Shown here: positions 1 to 11,199 of the stretch, piece after piece
How the letters are laid out: every line of letters begins with the position of its first letter
Position numbering within the stretch: position 1 is the first letter of the stretch
Source of the DNA: Aldrovandia affinis
Lineage: Eukaryota; Chordata; Actinopteri; Notacanthiformes; Halosauridae
Length of the DNA stretch: 64,000 nt
Reading direction: 5' to 3'
Assembly: GCA_029706075.1 (NCBI GenBank)
Contig: JAINUG010000086.1
Span: 1,859,060-1,923,059 of the forward strand
Notes under the pieces: generated by a model
Database searches by the model: none
Told to the model about the DNA's origin: nothing
What the model saw: the letters and a program-made list of their open reading frames with translations, nothing else
Made by a program: the position numbers and the translations under genes

Positions 1-1454
1 AATTTATAAAGCTGTTATAAAATGCATTCTATTTTCGTACCTTGACCAGGGACCAGACCAGACATCCAGGGACATTCATTTAAATATGGTATGATATATA
101 AAAAAAAAGGTTATAAGATAGAGAAGGGGTCTTTTGACAGCCTTTGTGAAGTGCTTGTGGATATAAATGCTGCCTCTGACTTCTGTCCACTGGGGGGAAG
201 CATTTAGTTGAATGTAACCTAGAACATTACTTTCAAATTCAGGGAAGTCTGTGCTACCACTTATCTGTTCAGAATGTACCCAAGTCTTTAAAGAACGTAA
301 AACAAAGAACACATAAAGGTGGGGTTTACAATTTCGAACATTAGCCAGCAGTGCAGATCGCCCTTAAACTACTTCATGAACCAAGGAGTTCTGATACAAT
401 AAACTAGCCTTAATTCGATTACCATTCAGTTACTGCCTTCAATTTCTGTCTCAAACGCTTTCGACAGCGGCAATTGAAATATACTGGTGCCGGAGTGATG
501 AGCCCAGGAATCCACATTAATCCACATTAAATCCTCGAATGCAAAGAGGTGTCATTTCTAACAAGTCTTGACTGTGGTCTGTCAGGGAGACCCGATTTGA
601 GACTTGCTGAACTCGCACAGGTGATTATCTAAACGAGTTAATTATCCACCCGCGTGCCGACGCTCTCGTTTCCCCTAGTTATAAGGGAGCGAGAACATAT
701 CAAAACATAGTCACGGCAGTATAATTTCTCGTGATTTTTTTTCAACCTGTTTTGTCTGGCAATATTCTCAGTTACCGTGGGCTGGCATCACATGCGGTCG
801 GTCTCTCTACTGTGCAATTAAGACGACTTGTTTGTGTGAGAGCTGCCGTAATAGGATCCCTGGTGATGGTTGCAGCCTTCATGTTGAGCAACAATTACAT
901 AAACCTGGTCACTGCGTAGCCTGCTCCTGTGTGGTATCTGTGGCGCTCTTAATCCAGAGAAAAGCAAGTAAAACATAGAGAGACTTATTTCACCCACCGC
1001 CACTGTTCGGAAGCCATTGATTACAGCAGCTAAACGTCAATACGAAAATGGGAAGACAATATCAGGCATAATGACGGACGAAGAATGCAATGCCGAGTGG
1101 TGGTTCCAGACAAATTAATAATACTTTCCTTGTTTTGGGGGTTTGCTAAATTAAGACCGATGCCCGAATTAGACAATGGTGCTGGCTGAATTTACCCAGC
1201 CTTATGAACTACTCTGCTGCCTCTATCGAAGGGTAACGGTACCAGGTTTTCTCTAACGTAGCCTAATAGGCAACAGTTATTTTTGCAAATACAGTCAAAC
1301 CAAATACTTCACGGTGGTTTTACAACACGTCACGTATGATGCAGGATTGTGCACATAAAGCTGCCTCTGTTGCCAGTCAGTATAAGATAATAGTGGGTCT
1401 GTAACTTTCTTGCTGATATAAGTGACATTTATTTCCCGGTGACCTTAACCAAAG
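1..1454. other. Unique AT-rich DNA, no gene seen
   Basis: No frame longer than about 80 codons and none resembling a known protein. No repeat family was recognised. Short frames here have no supporting composition or motif. Confidence 0.6.
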
Positions 1455-1530
1455 GACTTTTTTTTAAACCTATAAGCCACCCATACAGCTATATATTTAC
1501 TGAATCAGTTTAGGTTAAGCAGCTGGTCAC
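1455..1530 (-). repeat. Degenerate V-SINE-like body fragment
   Basis: Read on the minus strand, the segment has the order found in the SINE body at 2647-2830: a 'taacctaaactgattcagtaaat' type stretch followed by 'agctgtat'. It has no tRNA head and no L2 tail, so it is a short decayed piece. The family name is an inference from the fish SINE body ending in an L2-type tail. Confidence 0.4.
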
Positions 1531-2646
1531 AAGACCAGTATGTCCACAATATCTCACTGCCAGCTGTGTAGAAGATGTAATGAGCTTCTTTGAATGGTAT
1601 GACACAAATGGTGGGGCTGTGTGTAATAGAATCCATAAGGGTGAAAGGATTGATTTCCTGGTTTATTCAGGTAGAGCTTTCACATTTGTCTGCCTTGCTT
1701 TGTGATGGCAGGAGAACTGCAATAAAGGACTGGCAGAAAAAAAACCCTGAAGATCAAGGGACTGAGACTGGAGAGAAAGCCAACAAAGAATCAACCAACA
1801 AAGGCAAAAAAAACTAAAACAAGAACCAAGATTCCCGATGTACCAAACGCCCCAAATCTAAGAAAAAATATTGTTTATGCATGTCATTTGGACAGAAAAG
1901 ACAAGCAGAGGGGTGTACGGTGCTGTGAAAAAAAGAAGAAAAAAACACTCTTTATTACATTTTTATCGAGGCCTATACCAGGTAATAACATCTCATATGA
2001 GACCTGCAACTGAATAAATGCACATATCTTTTCATTCATACCAACATGCATATAGGATTAATGTTAAGCCCATGTACTTATTTCCAATTTAACAACCACA
2101 TGTTACATTTATTTGAGTCACCAACCCCTATGTTTTAGTACCTGGTTTTCCAACTTCAATTAATTCATAATGCTGCAAAACATAGCTCCTTCTCTCACAG
2201 TGAGACACATTTTAATTTGATTAAGGTAATAAAAAGTGGAAACAAGCTTTAATTAAATTCTTAACTGATCCTGGAAATGTTGTAAATTGTTAATATTTCT
2301 GTCTGCAGGAGTACATAATATGAGCCTCCAAGGACTTCTGGTTCTTCTTAGTCTCGACAGTCCCTCCGCAGCCAGAGCTCATCCAGAACCCTATAAAAGG
2401 CCAAACTAACACCAACACTGAACCTTCCTCTTCTCAGTAGTCATATACTGTAAATACTTCTCCCAGCAGGGCTCGAAGAGGCTGAACCTGATTGGGTGAT
2501 ACCAAGTTACAGTACTGGAGGGGTCGGGTTTGTTTGTGGCAGAATAGGCCAGAACCATAATGCATAGAGCCATCCCAACAACCTATAACAAAATTGGGAA
2601 ATTCCCAATTTTTGACAGTAGAGGTAATGTTGTAAATGATTCTCAC
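1531..2646. other. Unique DNA, no gene seen
   Basis: Apart from short A-rich runs near 1735-1945 nothing is recognisable. The open frame at 1590-1817 ends in a low-complexity Lys/Glu-rich stretch and has no family resemblance. Confidence 0.5.
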
Positions 2647-2830
2647 ATTTACATTACATTTAACATTTTAGGTATTTAGCAGACGCTCTTATCCAGAGCG
2701 ACTTACATAGTTTACATTTCTTTACATACAATCCATTTATACAGCTGGATATTTTACTGAAGCAATTCAGGTTATGTACCTTGCTCAAGGGTAAGTCCAA
2801 CCGTTAAATGTTCAGGCAAAGAACATTGCT
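2647..2830 (-). mobile_element. SINE (V-SINE-like) 3' part with L2-type tail
   Basis: On the minus strand the order is: body motif CCTTGAGCAAGGTAC, then CTGAATTGCTTCAGTAAA, then AGCTGTATAAATGGAT, then the tail GTCGCTCTGGATAAGAGCG, TCTGCTAAATA and short TGTAAA-type repeats. This is the layout of tRNA-derived teleost SINEs that borrow the 3' tail of L2 LINEs for mobilisation. The tRNA-like head is missing, so the copy is 5'-truncated. Confidence 0.7.
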
Positions 2831-3270
2831 TCTATGTAACAACGCCAATTGTGACACATGGACCTCCACTTTTATCTGGTGCAAGCTGGAAAATGTGAAT
2901 TCCAAGCTGAGAAGCCTCAGCAACCATTACTTAAATGGGATTGAGTGTGTTGATTGTGGTGTTTGATTAATATTCTCAATTCTCAAGTCATAGATTGTTT
3001 TATAATATCTTATAGTGATAGGGGACTCCAGAACAGCCTACATGTGTTTGTATATGTAAGGGTAATGAGCATTTATTTTAGTTGTCCACGGTTCCCTTTC
3101 ATGTTTGGGGAGGGGTTAAATAGTCAACTGACACAAGTTTGAGATTTAGGCTAGAGAAAACAGACCACTTTGTTACAATGAAATATTGCAAGGACCCTGA
3201 GCCAATAACCTAATGTCAAAACATACTGTCCCTGTCTCATATACTGCAACTTAAAACCTAGGTATCCAAC
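2831..3270. other. Unique DNA, no gene seen
   Basis: No motif, repeat or coding signal was recognised. Confidence 0.5.
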
Positions 3271-3299
3271 ATCATTATTATTATTATTATTATTATTAT
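3271..3299. repeat. (ATT)n microsatellite
   Basis: Roughly nine uninterrupted ATT units starting after one ATC unit. Confidence 0.95.
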
Positions 3300-3425
3300 G
3301 CGCCTTTCAAGAAATAATAATAGATAAAAGTTACATAAAACATACATTTAATACAAGCACAACAGAACGGAGACAACACAGGAACCACAGAAACTAAATA
3401 ATAAACAGAAGTTTTCGGCTTTGAA

Positions 3426-3434
3426 ATCATCATT

Positions 3435-3471
<37 letters not shown>
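3426..3471. repeat. (ATC)n microsatellite
   Basis: About 15 ATC units with one ATT. In one frame it reads as poly-Ser and on the other strand as poly-Asp; both readings are artefacts of the repeat. Confidence 0.95.
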
Positions 3472-3749
3472 GACAGGATTGCCATGGAGGGATTTGTAGG
3501 TGAGGAGGAGGAGTTTTTGATTGATAACATCTTGAATCTCAAAGCCTTTTACAGTGGGGGTAGGTGCTACACATTTTACCAATGGAATCTGTTTTGTGCC
3601 AAAACACTCACCACACTTTAGCTGAGGTGGAAAGAGAGTGGTTATTTAGCCAGTTAAGCTGGGAGTTGACTACTTTGCCAAATTCTGAGAGCCAGTCTGG
3701 ACATTTGACCAAGACATAGCGGAACTCCTTCTCTTTGCATTAAGTGCCA

Positions 3750-3945
3750 AGGGGTCTTTTATGACCACAGTGATTCGGGACCTTTGTTTAAAGTCTCAAT
3801 TAAAAGAAGGCATCTTCTGTCAAAACAGTCCCTGCACTGGATACGTTTTTTCTGCTTTGTCCAGTAGAATGCGTGCCCCCGACTGGCCCCACCCGCACCA
3901 CTGCCAGCAGAAGCCTGCTTTTCCTGGGATGGCTCCCATTCCAAT
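3750..3945. repeat. Degenerate teleost interspersed repeat
   Basis: A run of blocks (TTTTATGACCACAG, GGGACCTTTGTTTAAAGTCTC, GAAGGCATCTTCTG, CAGTCCCTGCACTGG, CCCCGACTGGCCCCACC, CACTGCCAGCAG, GGGATGGCTCCCATTCC) in the same order as a well-known high-copy fish repeat whose intact copies read GGGACCTCGGTTTAACGTCTC and so on. The family name is not certain. No coding capacity is seen. Confidence 0.5.
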
Positions 3946-3960
3946 TCCTTTTTGGTGTTG

Positions 3961-6729
3961 ACAAGTCAGCCATATTGCTTCCATATTGCTCAATTATTAA
4001 TGTTGGCAAAGCAATGCCAATATTCATGCCATTTCTATAGGCATATAAAACCTTGGTGATTGCACCCTGCCAAAACAACTAAATAATTGGCTTTTGGGCA
4101 CACGTGCCTTCTAAATTCTAGATTTGAATGAAATGACATGTTTCCTCCTAAATCCTGTTCCTTTCCATTCCAGTGGTTATGTTTTCCTCCTTGCAATATG
4201 CCATTTATTGATAGGGGATTCTGAATGAAGCCAATGGCTTCCACTTTATTGTGTGTACTACAGATTAGACAGTGTCCTACAAAGAGCGTGCTTGAATCCA
4301 GTAATTCAAGCTCTGAAAGAATGCATATTAAGGTCTCCCAGTGCTGCAATTTAAAGTCTGCCTGTGGATATTGACTTTCATAAATATAAATTTGAGCTTT
4401 GTGCAAGGTTTTAATCCCTGGCTTGTTTGGAGCAAACCAGGTCAAACATGAAATGTCCTTGACTACTCTGATAAAATAAAGCTGGTGGATGTGGCCTTTG
4501 AGTGTTTCACTGAAGCTATGGAATTGTTTATGCAAGTCTGACATCTGGGATGCAAAAAGACCAGATTTCTGTATGTTACTTCGTGAAGATACCACAATAT
4601 ATTAAGGCTGATTACGGTATGATGAGAAAAGGCATTTAATAATTTATTTGTAGAATCTGGTCCTTAGTGAGCTCAAAGTTTGTGTGCACGCATTGCTATT
4701 TGCAGGCATAAAAACCTGTCCTATACAAATAAATAATACATGCATACTCTTAAATTATGGATACAGTTCCTAATATTCTCCATCAGGGAGTAGTGTAACA
4801 CTTGGAAATAGCTCTCTGCAGCATGTACTGAAATAATGATGAGCAAAAGACATCATCAGATGTGGAAACAGTATATAGATGTGCATATTTATGTGCTTGT
4901 GGTACCTCTGCTATTAAATCATTTGATTAGAAACAACAGTATTATATATATATATATATATAAAGCATTAATTAATTTCTACCTTACAAGCACTCTGATT
5001 TCAGCAATAGTGCATTTAGCCTTTATTACAGTCACAGGAGGCAGTATTTTGTTCACCCATGATGGCCTGATTTGCTTATTGCTTTATGAGTGTAAACAAT
5101 TCACAATAGTATGATTTTTTTCAATATTAAATTCACTACAATAACAGGCATACAGAAAACATATACAGAGACAATGTGCTGGTTGTAGGTTTCCATTACC
5201 TTGGTCACATACAGGGGGCAGCATTGCCTCAATGTTATTTTCTGCATGTCAAAAGGCAAAATATTGCCATGACAGTGACCCAAATACACTAATTGCATGT
5301 GCCCCATTATTAAATATAAATTATGCATGAGTAATTGTTAAAGATGGAACGTCTTTCTGATTGGCCTCCTGGGAAGATGACGCCTGACACTTATGTTTAC
5401 AAAAAAACAACTGATTACATTATTGGCTCAAATGCACCAACTAAAGGCCACTGCAAAGTTCAAAAAGCCCTGTATCATAATCAGTAATTGCAAGATTCAG
5501 TGTGGCTAATACAAATATGTGACAACGTGCAGCTCCGTAGTCTAAAAGGTTTACTACCATTTAGACTACTTTCGGCAAATATACATTTAGCACCATGTCC
5601 AACTGGATTTGTATAAATATAAAACAAATAATACAAAAAGAAAAGTTTAAAAAGTCATGTTTTGTCTACGATGAAAGTATTTTCGTGATCTTCCTGGGTA
5701 AATAAGGGTTAAATGAATGAATGAATCTTTATATAAATAAATAAACAACACCCATTTTAGCACTGGACTACAATTGGCAAGGTGTAATCAGTACCATGGA
5801 CAGCTCACACGGCCATTTTCTTAATATGCTGACACATTTCTGGTGATTTTAAATGCGCCACACTTTTTCTGGATCTACATCGGACTAACTATTCCTCATG
5901 TTTCATAACAATCAGCCCCACGTCTACATCAAGAGAAGTAGATCAGGATTGTGTACAGTTAATTACACTATATTGACTATAATAGCTGTTCCAAAACTAT
6001 GGGTGGAGACCCACCGGAGGATCCTGAGAGGGGGCTGAGGAAAAAAAAAGATTTGTTGTGTATTATTCACTTTCCATAAACATTCACACATCACACTGGT
6101 TACCTGTAGAGCACTAGCTACAAGTTGCTTTGACCTAAGTTAAAACCATTTTAATTTCATATTTGATCATATTTATGATATGATCATGATCATATTTAGC
6201 CTACATTTTAATAAGAGGTGGGTCACAGAAACATTTATTTGCTCAAGTAGGTTGTGGGCCCAGAAAGTTTGAGAATCACTATACTATTAAGTTTTCAGTG
6301 GTAATGATGTAAGCCCACCTGTATGGCCTTTTTGGAAGGGTGAGACGTTTCTTCATGATGTGCATGAAATCTATTTTGTCTGAGGGAGGAAGGTGTCTTA
6401 TGCTTTTAATTCATGTCCCATATTGGAATATGGTATATGATATAGTTTTATTTCCCAATGGGACTGCCCAATTGCATTTGTAAGCCCGTCCCATCCAGCA
6501 ATGTCCTCTGTCAATATGAGTGGGCACAGACTGGCATGTGAGTCCACAGAAATATGTACACCCAGCCATTTCACTTCGCTACTTTTTACTTCTGTAGTCC
6601 AGCAACTGAACTGCGTAGCCATTGCGCCAATGGACTGCACTGCCTGTTTAGGTGATGCAGTGAGGATAGCTGATGTTTAAAATATGATTCCACCCTTCTG
6701 AGTTCACTACCTCAGAAGTGGACCATATA
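3961..6729. other. Long stretch without a recognised gene
   Basis: It contains a 186-codon open frame on the minus strand (4035-4595) that matches no family known to me, has no repeat-like or compositional support and is probably chance. A short (AT)n run lies at about 4942-4962. A poly-A tract near 6042 is followed by unique sequence. Confidence 0.45.
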
Positions 6730-7304
6730 CAGTCAAGCCGGAAAGTCTGCACACCCCTTTCACCCTCTCCACGTCTCATTGCATTACAGACTTATTCTAC
6801 AATAGATTAAGTTCATTTTTTGTCTCAAAATTCTACACAAAATAGCCCATAATGACAAAGTGAAAACAGGTTTTTAGACATTTGTGCTGATTTATTACAA
6901 ATCAAAATGTAAAATATCATTTTAGCAGAAGGACAACCATCTCTGCACCGCTCCATCAATCAGGCCTTTTCAAATCATGTCCAATCAATTGAATTTACCA
7001 CAGGTGGACTAGAATCAAGTTGTAGAAACATCTCAAACAGTATCAGTGGAAACAAAACGCACCTCAGCTCACTTTTGGGTGTCATATCAAAGGGTGTGCA
7101 CACTTGTGTACATATGATAGTTTACATTTAGATTTTTAATAAATTAGCACAAATGTCTAAAAACCTGTTTTCACTTTGTCATTATAGGCTATTTTGTGTA
7201 GAATTTTGAGACAAAAAATGAACTTAATCTATTGTAGAATAAGTTTGTAACGCAATGAAATGTGGAGAGGGTGAAAGGGGTGTGCAGACTTTCCGGCTTG
7301 ACTG
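6730..7304. mobile_element. Tc1/mariner MITE with about 210-bp inverted termini
   Basis: The element starts CAGTCAAGCCGGAAAGTC and ends in the inverse complement GACTTTCCGGCTTGACTG, and TA dinucleotides flank both ends (6728-6729 and 7305-7306), as for Tc1/mariner insertions. The inverted termini run about 210 bp and include GACAAAGTGAAAACAGG and its complement. The roughly 150-bp centre contains AAGGACAACCATCTCTGCA and CCATCAATCAGGCC, remnants of a Tc1-type transposase region in antisense. No transposase frame remains, so it is non-autonomous. Confidence 0.9.
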
Positions 7305-7530
7305 TATGTTGTGACTCTTCTCATATGGAGGCATCGAATATGCGAAGGTCTGTTTAATATGCTGTTGTCCTGGGGCATATACCAATGGACATTGTATAGG
7401 TTCCATTTTTTAGGGGCACTAGCCCAGGAATTTCACCTCAACAGTAAAACTATTTGTTTTAATAAGGAACCATTGATATATCTGAAGGTTTTAAGTTAAT
7501 AGATTTAGTAGAGCCCAACTTATTAGAATA
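7305..7530. other. Short unique spacer
   Basis: Nothing recognisable between the Tc1 MITE and the LTR to its right. Confidence 0.4.
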
Positions 7531-8145
7531 ATGAGACAACACAATTCATAACATAATTCAAGTAACATTTATTAAACAAACAGAATATTTGCTAAATATA
7601 ATGCAAGTGGAGTACCGGTATATAACGGATTCAACAAGAATGCATGAGATTAATAACACGTATAAAATACCATTATTAAAAGATGAAAAATTTGACTCAA
7701 GATCTAAATAATAGAGTGTGCTATACTCAATCTCTATTCAGAAGTTTAAATCTCTGGTTATTCCTTACAAACATGGCACATGTGGCCTTGCTCTCTCCTC
7801 TCCTTGGCTGGAGTCGGGGCTGTGTGTTCCAGCGCAATCCAGTCCAGTAGTCGGTACACAAAGGGGGGTCCTCAAACAATCCAAAATACTTCTCAAAATA
7901 CTTCTCAAAAACCTCTCCACAACACTTTCCACAATCACCACCCTACTCCTTCTCTCAGTGTAACACAAACAAGTCATTTAAATAGGCCTTGAAATTGCCT
8001 TCAGCTGTCCGTAGTCCTCCGGCTTTACGGGCTTCAGCTGTGGGACTGCAGGCTGCTGGGAAATGCAGTCTTTCCCTCTCCAGTGGCTCCCAAGAATTAA
8101 AGAGGCAGGCCGCCATTTCCTCGTCCTGCCCCTTGGTATGCCACA
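7531..8145 (-). mobile_element. LTR of the TGTGGCA family, minus strand
   Basis: On the minus strand it starts TGTGGCATACC at 8145 and shares blocks with the LTRs at 24495 and 27096: CATTTCCCAGCA, CAGCTGAAGGCAATTT and the promoter-like AAGGCCTATTTAAATGACT (against AAGGCCTATTTAAAGGACT). Downstream come degenerate TTTTGAGAAGTA repeats. The block GGTCCTCAAACAATCC (plus strand, about 7867-7882) is shared with the LTR at 55533. The left edge near 7531 is approximate and I found no convincing target duplication. Confidence 0.6.
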
Positions 8146-8424
8146 ATAGTTACTTCCTGTAAGTAATTCTACTGCTAGTTCAGTTTGAGGTTGACCTTGG
8201 AAGTTCAATGTGGAGAGGGCTTGGATCCCTTCATAGATCCAGAGATGCTCCTCTGTTGCTGAGGGAGTGAAAGTCATGCTGAGGGCAAGGTCAGGGAGTT
8301 TTATAGTCCCAGAGATAACCGAGCCTAGGTATTGGATGCCCTCCAATAACAAGAACATAAGTCACGACAGGAACCCGGGAGGTGGGGGGACCAAGGCATT
8401 CCGCTCCTACTATTAACATATGAT

Positions 8425-9834
8425 AATGAAGCATATAGCAGATATTTTCTGGTAGCAAGCGAATGTGTTACAGTATACCTGTTGCTAGTATATAATACAC
8501 TAAAACTGTAAAAAAAGGCAGATTTTTGTGCCGTTTTTCATTGCAACAGTACACAGGGAGGCACTTTTCATAGTGACCCTGTCCTTCTAGATAAATGGGT
8601 CAAATTACTAGGAAAGATCATACTTTTCTGAATTGACCTAATACAAACACAAAAACAAAGAGGCTTTGCAAAGGTATTGCTCCTGAAGCCAGTCGCTATT
8701 CCATAAATGTATCCTGGGGACCCCGCAACCGGGAGTCAACATGGACATCCTGGTAAGTGTTACTTTTTTGTAAAGCTAACATAGATGTTTATCTCAAATG
8801 AATCACATTTCGGTAACATCAGCCTATAATATATGGCCATAAAGCATCCAATTTACAGGAAATCTAATATAGTATGGTTTATAAAATTGCGGAAAATTAT
8901 AATGTTAGCCATACGGTAAACAATTTCTGTACATACATTTAGTGGTGTAGTCATATTCCATAAACCCACCTTATTTTCACATCCTTGTGTATATACCCAC
9001 CTACATTTTACAATTTACATTTTAAGCATTTAGCAGATGCTCTTATCCAGAGCGACTGACAAGATGTGCATTAATACATGATAAGAGGAATCATTGTTCG
9101 CGCAAGCTATCAGTGCAGTAATACAGCAATAGACATACATCATTGTTGGTGGCTGCATACATACCTGTAACATTGAGAAGGAAAAGGTTAGTATTTTATT
9201 ATAAAAATTTTTTTAGGAGTAAACAAGTATACATATACAAAAAGTATTAAACATGTAGGCAGTGGTGATGACAATTGGCTAGATGTACAGAATTCAGTGG
9301 TGAGTTTTGAGTCTCGCGGAAGATGGCCAGTGATTCTGCGGTCCTGACCGATTGCAGAAGATCGTTCCACCACCGAGGGGTCAGGACAGAGAAGAGGCGA
9401 GACCGCGAGACCGCGAGGAGCAGCTGGAGTGATGGGACAGTCAGTTTGCCAGAGGAGGCAGAGTGGAGGGGTTTGGCTGAGGTGTAGGGTGTGATGAGTG
9501 AGGGTATGATGAGTGAGGGTGTGATGAGATTTGAATCTGATGGGTGCTGCGAAGGGAAGCCAGTGCAGATAGGAGAGTAGAGGGGTGACATGGGTGAACT
9601 TGGGTTGATTGAACACCAGACGTGCGGCAGCATTCTGGACTAGTTGCAGTGGCTTGATGGCACAGGCCAGTAGGCCTGCCAGCAAGGAATTGCAGCAGTC
9701 CAGATGAGAGATCACCAGGGCCTGGACCAGGAGTTGGGTGGCCTCTTCGGTGAGGAATAGTCGGATCCTCCGGATGTTATGGAGGCAGAATCGGCAGGTA
9801 CATGTGATGTAGCCCGAGAATGAAGCATATAGCA
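8425..9834 (-). repeat. 16-bp direct repeats bracketing a LINE-containing segment
   Basis: AATGAAGCATATAGCA occurs exactly at 8425-8440 and again at 9819-9834. The second copy abuts the truncated 5' edge of the minus-strand LINE, as a target-site duplication would. The LINE tail is at about 9005, so the repeats would enclose the LINE plus about 560 bp of non-LINE sequence (8441-9004) on its 3' side. Confidence 0.6.
9005..9818 (-). mobile_element. 5'-truncated L2/CR1-group LINE, C-terminal reverse transcriptase and 3' tail
   Basis: The minus strand encodes the conserved block after the reverse transcriptase palm: LVQALVISHLDCCNSLLAGL, then AIKPLQLVQNAAARLVFNQP, then HVTPLLSYLHWLPFAAPIRF. It is followed, with frameshifts, by the RWWNDLLQSVRTAESLAIFR block. 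The 3' UTR ends with the L2 tail (complement of GCTCTTATCCAGAGCGAC) and short AAATTGTAAA repeats at about 9005-9040. A tandemly repeated TCACTCACCATAC-like segment (9485-9535 on plus) interrupts the frame. No APE or YADD segment is present, so it is a dead copy truncated at about 9818. Confidence 0.9.
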
Positions 9835-9839
9835 TATAG

Positions 9840-11196
9840 CTTCATTGTGCATTGTATCTCAGTTGGAATCATCTCGTCGCGTGCTAGAAAGTGTAAGTTA
9901 TCCAGCGTTAGATTTCGTGTTTAGCTTCTGCATTCGCTCCCTGTTTCACTGGTTGCAAGTAGCAGTTAATGCTACTTGGTTATCTTAATTAGTATTGTGT
10001 TGCTGATGTTCCAGTGGTTATTAGTTTCTATCGCTGCTAAGTTTTATTTCAAAGTTGATTGGTACTTGCCTGTTTTCAAGCCTCCCCAGATGAAGACTCA
10101 GCAGACAAAGACGTAGGAGTCTATCTGCAGGAGTCCACCAAGGGAGGTCAGCTAGGGAGTGCTCGCCGCACGGTAAGTATCATAGTCCTGTATCTCCCTG
10201 TTCTTCCTCTGCATCGAACACTACATGCTACCACCCTATCCCAGTCCATGTGTCCTCTTCTAGATTACCTAGAAGGAGAGATTCTACCCACACCCATAAT
10301 CTCTCCAATCTCATCCTCCCTCCTAGATGCCAGTCCGCTGTCCGGAAGGCCGATTTCATCTCGGCCCAGGGCTCACTACTCTCCCTGCAGTTCCAGGCGC
10401 TCACGGAGACGTGGATCACTCCTCAGAACACGGCCACTCCTGCTGCTCTCTCTGCTGCCTACACCTTCTCCCACACTCCACGACCCTCAGGTAGAGGTGG
10501 AGGGGCAGGTATACTGATCTCCCCCCTGTGGAGATTTGGTATTGTTCCTCTTCCTCACTTCTCACCCTCCTCCTTTGAATTTAATGCTGTCACTGTCACT
10601 GTTCCATGTAAACTGCACATCATTGTTCTTTATCGCCCTCCAGGTCCACTGGGGAGTTCCCTAGATGAGATGGATGCCCTACTCAGCGCCTTCCCTGAGA
10701 ATGCCACTCCCGTCTTACTCCTCGGTGACTTCAACCTGCCGCTGGAGACCCTTCAGGCCTCTGCATTCCTCCCCCTGCTTCAGTCCTTAAACTTCACCCT
10801 GGCTGAATCCCCATCCACCCACAAGGCCGGTAACCAACTGGACCTGATCTTCACTAGGAACTGCGCCTCACCCAACATTATGGTATCTCCTCTACATGTG
10901 TCTGACCATTGCTTTCCGTCTTTCTACCTCCCCCTCCCCTGTCTTTCTCCCTCCCCCTCCCCTCTGTACCTAAACCATCTTCATCTGCTCCCACTGTCCT
11001 TGTCCGTCACAACCTCCTCTCTCTCTCCCCCGCTGCCCTGTCAGCTACTGTTCTACCTTCCCTTCCTCCTACTGATGCCTTCTCTCAGCTACCTACTGAG
11101 GAAGCATCATCCACCCTACTTTCCTCTCTCTCCTCCTCCTTTGACTCCTCAGGCCACCTGGTAGGACCAGTCAGCCAGACCGGTCACCTATTATAG
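9840..11196 (+). mobile_element. LINE 5' portion: 5' UTR and APE endonuclease
   Basis: The frame at 10250-11164 encodes an apurinic-endonuclease-like domain of non-LTR retrotransposons. Visible motifs are GGGAGILI, the HIIVLYRPPG block, LLLGDFNLP (catalytic Asp/Asn) and HVSDHCFPSFYLPL (the terminal SDH). Upstream 9840-10250 reads as a 5' UTR with CACGGTAAGTATC resembling a splice donor. The frame is decayed after about 10960, and the LINE ends at about 11196 with no reverse transcriptase. It lies in opposite orientation to the LINE 3' half at 9005-9818, with a palindrome (9821-9844) at the junction. Confidence 0.85.
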
Positions 11197-11199
11197 CCA

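Noticed and set aside
4035-4595. 186-codon open frame on the minus strand
   Set aside because: It matches no family I know, has no domain signature and lies in AT-rich unique DNA; probably chance or a heavily decayed element.
7978-8358. Minus-strand frame with EGIQYLGSVISG, reminiscent of a gypsy reverse transcriptase thumb block
   Set aside because: Only about a dozen residues resemble the motif, nothing around it fits, and it runs into an LTR where a reverse transcriptase end is not expected.
10059-10517. Open frame with a splice-donor-like CGGTAAGTATC, possible host exon
   Set aside because: It lies in the LINE 5' region immediately before the endonuclease and is better explained as LINE sequence.
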